64,000 nt of DNA from Pseudosulfitobacter sp. DSM 107133 (lineage in GTDB: Bacteria; Pseudomonadota; Alphaproteobacteria; Rhodobacterales; Rhodobacteraceae): assembly GCF_022788695.1 (NCBI RefSeq), contig NZ_CP085154.1, positions 3,162,001 to 3,226,000 of the forward strand, in the 5' to 3' direction. Position 1 is the stretch's first letter. Each line of letters starts with the position of its first letter. Shown here one piece after another: positions 58,784-64,000 of the stretch. A program made the translations under genes and the position numbers. Under the pieces are notes generated by a model. That model ran no database searches and was not told the origin of the DNA. It was given only the letters and a program-made list of their open reading frames with translations.

Positions 58784-59338
58784 ATGATACGCATCCTCTT
58801 TTGCCTTTTGCTGCTTTGTGGCCCTGCCCTTGCCACGCCCTGTACCGATCTGTGGTTCAGCCGGAACCAGACGATCAATCAGGCGGGTTATTGCTTTGGC
58901 TCCAACCTGGGACAGGCGCTGTTCGACAATGCCGACTGCACCGGCAAGAACGTCAGCCTCAGCCCCGCACAAAGCCGCATCGTCGCCCAGATCAAGGCCA
59001 TCGAGAAAACGGTCGGCTGCAAGATCGACACGAAATCTCGCCGGATCGAACTTGATGATCTTACGATCCGCCAACAGCTGACAATACAGCCTGTACTGGA
59101 TGAATTCCCGTCTGGCTGTGTCGGCTGGACCGGTGGGCAGGTCCTGCTGTATGCGGGCACCAGCAATGCCACGCGCGTGATCGGGTCGGCGCAGGCGGGC
59201 GACAACATCTACTTCTCGCACACACCGCAGGACGGTTACCGCTATGTAACGGTGACAAGCAGCACATACGCACTGAAAAGCGGCGGCTGGTTGCGTGACG
59301 GGTTTTATCACAGCATGTGCACCCAGAACCTGCCCTGA
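58784..59338 (+). CDS. DUF4453 (YARHG-like) exported protein
   Basis: A 184-aa exported protein. Signal MIRILFCLLLLCGPALA, then DLWFSRNQTINQAGYCFGS and LGQALFDNADCTG, the landmarks of the YARHG/DUF4453 module, and a C-terminal beta-rich domain (VLLYAGTSNATRVIGSA, GYRYVTVTSSTYALKSGGWLRDG) that resembles a bacterial SH3-like part. It has six cysteines in the mature protein. The function is unknown, possibly envelope-related. A short hairpin GACCTTG/CAAGGTC follows at 59345-59371. Confidence 0.75.
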   Translation: MIRILFCLLLLCGPALATPCTDLWFSRNQTINQAGYCFGSNLGQALFDNADCTGKNVSLSPAQSRIVAQIKAIEKTVGCKIDTKSRRIELDDLTIRQQLTIQPVLDEFPSGCVGWTGGQVLLYAGTSNATRVIGSAQAGDNIYFSHTPQDGYRYVTVTSSTYALKSGGWLRDGFYHSMCTQNLP

Positions 59339-59395
59339 CGTTACGACCTTGCAAAACAGGTTTCCAAGGTCACAGCGCCGTGCCAACGTAGCGGG

Positions 59396-60004
59396 ATGAT
59401 CACACTTCATCACCTGAACCGGTCCCGCTCTCATCGTATTCTGTGGCTGCTCGAAGAGGCTGGCGCAGAGTACACCGTCAAGCACTACAAACGTGACGAG
59501 ACAACCAACCTCGCGCCGCCCGAGCTGACCGAAATTCACCCGCTGGGCAAATCCCCGATGATCGAGATGGACGGTCGTCTGATCACCGAAAGCGCTGCCA
59601 TCGTCGAGGTGATTTGCGCCAAACATGCCCCGCAAATGGTGCCCGAGCGTGATGATCCGGCCTATGTCCAGCATCTGGAACTGATGCACTTTGCCGAAGG
59701 GTCCGCGATGACCCCGATCTTGCTGAAACTTTATGTCGGACGACTGGGTGAAGCAGGCGCACCGCTGCATCCGCGCATTCAACAACAGCTTGATTCGCAC
59801 TTTGGCTATATGAACGACGTGCTGCGCCCTTCGGGCCATTTTGTACTGGATGATCTGTCTGCTGCCGACATCATGCTGAGCTTTCCTGCCGAAATCGCTG
59901 TCATGCAGGGCCGTGCCAGGGATTTCCCGCGACTGGCCGATTTCGTCGAACGCATCCACGCCAGTCCTGCCTATCAGCGGGCCACCGCGCAGGGTGCAGA
60001 CTAA
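59396..60004 (+). CDS. Glutathione S-transferase family protein
   Basis: A 202-aa GST. The thioredoxin-like N-domain contains HHLNRSRSHRILWLLEEAG (with the Ser residues that activate glutathione), HPLGKSPMIEMDG (cis-Pro region) and LITESAAIVEVI (gamma-glutamyl binding). The C-domain is helical, with DDLSAADIMLSFP as the N-capping motif. It lacks the SSxxxRVRI signature of maleylacetoacetate isomerase, so it probably does not fill that gap in the homogentisate pathway. Confidence 0.9.
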   Translation: MITLHHLNRSRSHRILWLLEEAGAEYTVKHYKRDETTNLAPPELTEIHPLGKSPMIEMDGRLITESAAIVEVICAKHAPQMVPERDDPAYVQHLELMHFAEGSAMTPILLKLYVGRLGEAGAPLHPRIQQQLDSHFGYMNDVLRPSGHFVLDDLSAADIMLSFPAEIAVMQGRARDFPRLADFVERIHASPAYQRATAQGAD

Positions 60005-60066
60005 AGGGGCACCTGCCCCGCCTGCACACCATTGCGCCGCTTGCGCGCCCGTGCCACCTTTGGGAC

Positions 60067-60999
60067 ATGACACAGCTTACCGCACCCGATGGCACACCCG
60101 CCAGCCGCCTGACCTTTGGCGCGATGCAGTTTGGCGGCACCGCCGATGCTGACAATTCTCGCGCCATGTTCGATGCCTGCCGCGGCGCGGGCATCACCCA
60201 TTTCGACACCGCCAATCTGTACACCGAGGGCCGGTCGGAAACGCTGCTGGCTGACATGATCAAACCCCAGCGCGACAGTCTGGTGATCGCCACCAAGGTT
60301 GCCTTTGCCGGCGGTGCCGGTCGTATCAACATCCTTGAACAGTTCGACGTGTCTCGGCAGCGGCTCCAGCTTGATATGGTCGATTTGCTGTATATCCACT
60401 GCTTTGACCCCGACACGCCGCTGGAAGAGACAATCGACACGATGGCCCATCTGCAAGCCCAGGGTGCGATCCGCTATATCGGCTTGTCGAACTTTGCCGC
60501 CTGGCAGGTGATGAAGGCCCAGGCCATCGCCGCACGGTTCGACACCCGCATCGACGTGATCCAGCCGATGTACAACCTTGTGAAACGTCAGGCCGAAGTC
60601 GAGATCATCCCCATGTGCGTCGACCAGAACATCGAGGTGGTGCCCTATTCGCCGCTGGGGGGCGGGCTGCTGACCGGCAAATATGCCTCGGGTGGCACCG
60701 GCAGGCTCAGCACGGATGACCGTTATGCGACACGCTATGGCCTGCCCTGGATGCACAAATGCGCCGCCGATCTGGCCGCGCTGGCCGCTGACATGAACGT
60801 CTCCCCAGCCACACTTGCCGTGGCATGGGCCGCTGCGCACCCTGCCCGTCCGCGCCCCATCATCTCGGCCCGCAGCGTTGCGCAGTTGCAGCCGTCACTG
60901 GACGCAGAAGGTTTCGAAATGACGCCGGAGCTGTATGAGCGCATCACCGCCCTGTCCCAAACGCCACCACCCGCCACCGACCGGCTGGACGACCTGTGA
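60067..60999 (+). CDS. Aldo/keto reductase
   Basis: A 310-aa TIM-barrel NADPH oxidoreductase. Catalytic residues are seen in FDTANLYTEGRSET (Asp, Tyr), VIATKVAF (Lys) and LLYIHCFDPDTPLEET (His). The C-terminal SARSVAQLQPSLDA region binds cofactor. The substrate is unknown. ATG 60067 begins the family motif. The stop overlaps the oxidase start (GTGA, 60996-60999). Confidence 0.9.
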   Translation: MTQLTAPDGTPASRLTFGAMQFGGTADADNSRAMFDACRGAGITHFDTANLYTEGRSETLLADMIKPQRDSLVIATKVAFAGGAGRINILEQFDVSRQRLQLDMVDLLYIHCFDPDTPLEETIDTMAHLQAQGAIRYIGLSNFAAWQVMKAQAIAARFDTRIDVIQPMYNLVKRQAEVEIIPMCVDQNIEVVPYSPLGGGLLTGKYASGGTGRLSTDDRYATRYGLPWMHKCAADLAALAADMNVSPATLAVAWAAAHPARPRPIISARSVAQLQPSLDAEGFEMTPELYERITALSQTPPPATDRLDDL

Positions 61000-62060
61000 G
61001 CGATTTCATCGTCATTGGCGGAGGCATAGCCGGTGTTTCGGCAGCCGCGCGGCTGTCGGCCCATGGCACCGTCACCGTGCTGGAAGCAGAAGAGGCGCTT
61101 GGCTATCACGCATCGGGTCGTTCTGCCGCGCTTTACGAACCCAACTATGGGCTGGCATCCATCGTCGCACTCAGCCGTGCCAGCGCCGCCGAACAGCTGC
61201 CCTATCTGAGCCCGCGCGGGTTCATGCTGGTGGCGCGCGCAGGCGAGGATGCAGGGTTCGAGGCGGATGCCGCCACCCTGGAATGCCCCGAGATTTCGCT
61301 GGAAGAGGCCCGCGCCATGGTGCCGATCCTGAACGATCAGATCACGCGCGCCGCCTATCACGTTGATGCCTTTGACATCGACACCGACCGGATGATCCAG
61401 GATTACGCCAGACAAGTGCGGACCAATGGCGGGCAGGTGCTGACCAAATCGCCGGTGACGCAAATCGACTTTTCCGATGGGAGATGGACCGTCACCGCAA
61501 GCGGGCAAACGCACAGCGCCCCGACACTGGTCAACGCCGCAGGCGCATGGGCCGATCAGGTGGCCACGCTGGCGGGGATTACCCCCGTCGGCATCACCCC
61601 CCTTCGCCGCTCGATGGCGCGCATTCCGGCACCGGGCGGGCACGACATCAGCGGCTGGCCGATCTTCTTTGGTGTCGGTGAGACCTGGTACGCCAAGCCC
61701 GATGCCGGATCGCTGCTGGTCTCGCCCGCCGAAGAAGACGCGACCACAGCACACGACGCATGGCCCGACGACATGGTGCTGGCCGAGGGATTGGACCGCT
61801 ACAGCCAGCACGTCACGACAGAAGTCACACGACTCGAAGCCTCATGGGCCGGCCTGCGCAGTTTTGCCCCCGACCGCCTTCTGGTGTTGGGCCGCGATCC
61901 GGTCAATCCCGCCTTTGTCTGGTGCGCAGGCCAGGGAGGCTATGGCTTTCAAACTGCCCCCGCAGCCTCGCAATTGCTGGCCGATCTGCTGAGTGGTCAA
62001 ACGCCTGTGATCGCCCCCGAAACCGTTGCAACCCTATCCCCCGTCCGTTTTCAGCACTAA
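60996..62060 (+). CDS. FAD-dependent oxidoreductase (DAO type)
   Basis: A 354-aa glycine/D-amino-acid-oxidase-like flavoprotein. The start SDFIVIGGGIAGVSAAARLS gives the GxGxxG FAD site, HASGRSAALYEPNYG is the conserved second motif, and VWCAGQGGYGFQTAPAAS near the C-terminus closes the FAD site. The start is GTG 60996, overlapping the aldo/keto reductase stop. The substrate may be a D-amino acid, sarcosine or a related amine. Confidence 0.9.
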   Translation: MSDFIVIGGGIAGVSAAARLSAHGTVTVLEAEEALGYHASGRSAALYEPNYGLASIVALSRASAAEQLPYLSPRGFMLVARAGEDAGFEADAATLECPEISLEEARAMVPILNDQITRAAYHVDAFDIDTDRMIQDYARQVRTNGGQVLTKSPVTQIDFSDGRWTVTASGQTHSAPTLVNAAGAWADQVATLAGITPVGITPLRRSMARIPAPGGHDISGWPIFFGVGETWYAKPDAGSLLVSPAEEDATTAHDAWPDDMVLAEGLDRYSQHVTTEVTRLEASWAGLRSFAPDRLLVLGRDPVNPAFVWCAGQGGYGFQTAPAASQLLADLLSGQTPVIAPETVATLSPVRFQH

Positions 62061-62079
62061 GCCCGTTGGAGGCCCGACC

Positions 62080-62856
62080 ATGTCCCTACCCCGCCGTCTT
62101 GCCCTGCTGACCCTGCTTGCGCTGGCAGCTTGTGGCGCCCCGCGCGCGCCGGATGGCGTCGTTTTTGCGCCCAGGTTTTCAGACGCGCATCCGGTCGACT
62201 TCCGGGGCCGCGCGCCGCAGCGCTATCCGGTGCAGGGCATTGATGCCGCGCGGTTCCAGACATCAATCGACTGGAACACGGCACGGCGCAACGGGGTGAA
62301 CTTTGCCTTTCTCAAGGCGACCGAAGGCGGTGACCTGCTGGACCCCGCGTTCAAACAGCACTGGCGCGACGCTGGTCGTGCAGGTGTCGAACGGGGGGCC
62401 TATCACTTTTATTACTTCTGCACCTCGCCCGAGGATCAGGCCCGCTGGTTCATCCGCAATGTCCCGCGCACAGCAGGCATGTTGCCGCCCGTGCTGGACA
62501 TGGAATGGAACCCGTTTTCGCCCACATGCGCCCATGTTCGCCCGCCCGCAAGCGAAGTACGCAACCAGATGCGCCGCTGGGTCAAGATCGTCGAGGCCCA
62601 CTATGGCCTGCGCCCGATCATCTATACCACCCCGAAGTTCTTTGAAGAAAACGGCCTGCGGTCGTTTCGCGGCTATGACTTCTGGCTGCGCTCAACCGCC
62701 AAAAGCGTCTCCGAAGCCTATCCGGGCCAACGGTGGAAATTCTGGCAATACTCATCCACGGGACTCATTCCAGGCATCGTCGGCGAGGTTGACCTGAACG
62801 TCTATAATGGCAATCGCGCCGAATGGGAGACATGGCTGTCCTCGCACAAGATCTAG
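62080..62856 (+). CDS. GH25 lysozyme-like lipoprotein
   Basis: A 258-aa lipoprotein: signal MSLPRRLALLTLLALAAC with lipobox LAAC, so it is probably attached to a membrane. The catalytic domain follows GH25: GIDAARFQTSIDWNTARRNG, AFLKATEGGDLLDPAF, GAYHFYYF and VLDMEWNPF with the DxE catalytic pair. It hydrolyses the muramic acid-GlcNAc bond of peptidoglycan. TTGGAGG at 62066-62072 sets ATG 62080. A repeat region follows the stop. Confidence 0.92.
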   Translation: MSLPRRLALLTLLALAACGAPRAPDGVVFAPRFSDAHPVDFRGRAPQRYPVQGIDAARFQTSIDWNTARRNGVNFAFLKATEGGDLLDPAFKQHWRDAGRAGVERGAYHFYYFCTSPEDQARWFIRNVPRTAGMLPPVLDMEWNPFSPTCAHVRPPASEVRNQMRRWVKIVEAHYGLRPIIYTTPKFFEENGLRSFRGYDFWLRSTAKSVSEAYPGQRWKFWQYSSTGLIPGIVGEVDLNVYNGNRAEWETWLSSHKI

Positions 62857-62892
62857 GCTTCGCCCAAGCCGCACGACCTTGAACGCGCCCCG

Positions 62893-63012
62893 CCCTTCAT
62901 CTTGCCAGAAAAACTCCGGGGGAGGCGCGCCAGCGCCCTGGGGGCAGAGCCCCCATAACTAAAGACAGTGGCAGAGCCCCCGTAACCAAAGACAGTGGCA
63001 GAGCCTCCTGAC
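62893..63012 (+). repeat. GC-rich palindromic repeat copy plus 27-bp tandem duplication
   Basis: CCTTCATCTTGCCAGAAAAA starts a copy like that at 41093, ending GGGGGCAGAGCCCCC (about 62940-62954). Its end is then repeated with a 27-bp period: units 62944-62970 and 62971-62997, two or three changes apart, and a partial third 62998-63012. The unit begins GCAGAGCCCCC and ends AAAGACAGTG. Confidence 0.7.
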
Positions 63013-63041
63013 AAAACAGCGTCGCGCCAGCGTCCGCAGGG

Positions 63042-64000
63042 TCAGACGGTGACGACCTTGCCGGGGTTCAGAATATTGTCAGGGTCCAGCGCCCGTTTGA
63101 TTGCGACCATGAAATCGGTGGCCTCTCCCAGTTCCTTGACCAGATAGGGCATCTTGCCCTGCCCGATCCCGTGCTCGCCGGTACAGGTGCCATCCATCGC
63201 AATCGCCATCTCGGCCAGCCAGCTGACATAGCCCTGGGCCTTTTCCATCTCTTCGGGACTGTTTTCGTCGACCAACAGCAGCGAATGGAAATTGCCGTCC
63301 CCCACATGGCCGACGATCGGGGCCATAAAGCCCAGCTCTGCCAGCCGCTCTTGCGCGGCCCCCACAATTTCGGCCAACCGCGAGATCGGCACGCAGACAT
63401 CCGTCGAAATCCCCTTGGCGCCGGGGCGCAGGTTCAGCGAGGCCCAATAGGCATTGTGCCGTGCTTTCCACAGCGCATTGCGCTCTTCGGTGCTGGTGGT
63501 CGCGGTATAGCCATTGCCGCCGAAATCATCTGCAATGGCCCCAAAGGTTTCGGCCTGTTCGACCACGCCCGCATCCGAGCCATGGAATTCCAGCAGCAAC
63601 AGGGGTGTTTCCGGCAGGTCCAGACCCGAATAGGCATTGCACGCCTTGACCTGAAGCGCATCCAGCAGTTCGATCCGCGCCACGGGAATACCGAACTGGA
63701 TCACCTGCATCACCGTCTGGCACGCGGCATCGACCGTGGGGAAGGAACAGCGCGCCGAGCTGATGGCCTCGGGAATGCCCTGCAATTTCAGCGTGATCTC
63801 GGTGATGATCCCCAGGGTGCCTTCCGATCCGATCAGCAGCCGCGTCAGATCGTAACCTGCCGACGATTTCTTGGCCCGTTGCGCCGTGCGGATGATGCGC
63901 CCGTCGGCCATCACCGCTTCCAGCGCCAGCACATTGTCTTTCATGGTGCCATAGCGCACCGCATTGGTCCCCGACGCGCGCGTCGCCGCCATGCCGCCCA
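63042..64000 (-). CDS. FAD-linked oxidase (D-lactate/glycolate dehydrogenase type), 5' end outside window
   Basis: The visible part is at least 318 residues; the frame runs to the window end. It holds the end of the FAD-binding PCMH domain (ASGTNAVRYGTMKDNVLALE, LIGSEGTLGIITEITL) and the C-terminal FAD-oxidase domain (GHVGDGNFHSLLLVD, CTGEHGIGQGKMPYL). These match GlcD/DLD-like D-2-hydroxyacid dehydrogenases. The N-terminus, including the first FAD motif, is missing only because the window stops. Confidence 0.92.
   Translation of the reverse strand, partial: GGMAATRASGTNAVRYGTMKDNVLALEAVMADGRIIRTAQRAKKSSAGYDLTRLLIGSEGTLGIITEITLKLQGIPEAISSARCSFPTVDAACQTVMQVIQFGIPVARIELLDALQVKACNAYSGLDLPETPLLLLEFHGSDAGVVEQAETFGAIADDFGGNGYTATTSTEERNALWKARHNAYWASLNLRPGAKGISTDVCVPISRLAEIVGAAQERLAELGFMAPIVGHVGDGNFHSLLLVDENSPEEMEKAQGYVSWLAEMAIAMDGTCTGEHGIGQGKMPYLVKELGEATDFMVAIKRALDPDNILNPGKVVTV

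Noticed and set aside
59396..60004. GST as the missing maleylacetoacetate isomerase
   Set aside because: It lacks the zeta-class SSxxxRVRI signature and is 40 kb from the hmg operon.
57548..60073. An 841-codon minus-strand open frame
   Set aside because: Only the last 268 codons encode the class D beta-lactamase. The upstream part is the antisense of the 107-aa, DUF4453 and GST genes and has no own signals.
62944..63012. A CRISPR array
   Set aside because: Only two and a half direct units without distinct spacers, and no cas genes; no other regularly spaced repeat was seen in the window.

Overview
The window reads as a chromosomal segment of a Roseobacter-group alphaproteobacterium (Rhodobacteraceae). 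The evidence is its GC-rich coding with TGA-rich, 4-bp-overlapping gene ends, MipZ (an alphaproteobacterial division regulator), the ffh/rpsP/rimM/trmD/rplS/rpmE order, an aerobic benzoyl-CoA (box) cluster with a TRAP transporter, a NavSp-like sodium channel and DUF4453/DUF2783 proteins. Species was not determined. All calls come from reading the sequence; no database search was run.

Layout. 1-12170: SRP and translation block (ffh, a NIPSNAP gene, chorismate mutase, rpsP, rimM, trmD, rplS, rpmE). It is interrupted by an ion channel, a tandem pair of sulfotransferase-like genes, a 264-bp MITE-like element and a PepSY/DUF2946 pair. 12171-14580: gene-poor stretch with a zinc-ribbon/MerR divergent pair bracketed by a 21-bp inverted repeat, then mipZ. 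14615-20880: homogentisate cluster (marR, hmgA, fah, MBL hydrolase, a small membrane protein, FAD monooxygenase, DUF2783), probably fed by a two-component 3-hydroxyphenylacetate hydroxylase. No maleylacetoacetate isomerase gene is seen. 21212-22870: an orphan oligopeptide-type binding protein.

22936-37221 (all minus): aromatic acid cluster, in transcription order TRAP dctP-dctQ-dctM, a feruloyl-CoA-synthase-like ligase, benzoate-CoA ligase, alpha/beta hydrolase, DUF309, boxC, boxB, a 56-aa four-cysteine protein, boxA, a thioesterase, boxR and a 3HCDH C-terminal-domain protein. Uptake, CoA activation, epoxidation, ring opening and regulation are therefore together. 37716-46101: AbrB membrane protein, a CAU tRNA, hemE/hemC, a desaturase, GNAT and dnaE. 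46312-55629: xdhABC and a BMP-type nucleoside/purine ABC transporter, tightly coupled. 55723-64000: zinT, an IS630 element, a class D beta-lactamase with a secreted partner, DUF4453, GST, aldo/keto reductase, DAO-type oxidase, GH25 lipoprotein and a partial FAD-linked oxidase.

The most unusual signals concern mobile DNA and gene edges. (1) A TA-flanked element beginning GGGTCTGG supplies the TAG stop codon of four genes: trmD, the PepSY gene, merR and zinT. (2) An IS630 insertion lies between zinT and a Zur-box-like palindrome that should be its operator. (3) A GC-rich palindromic repeat, otherwise intergenic here, sits in frame inside xdhA. (4) A tiny ferredoxin-like protein is encoded between boxB and boxA. 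(5) The box and TRAP operons carry strong intercistronic hairpins and candidate operators.
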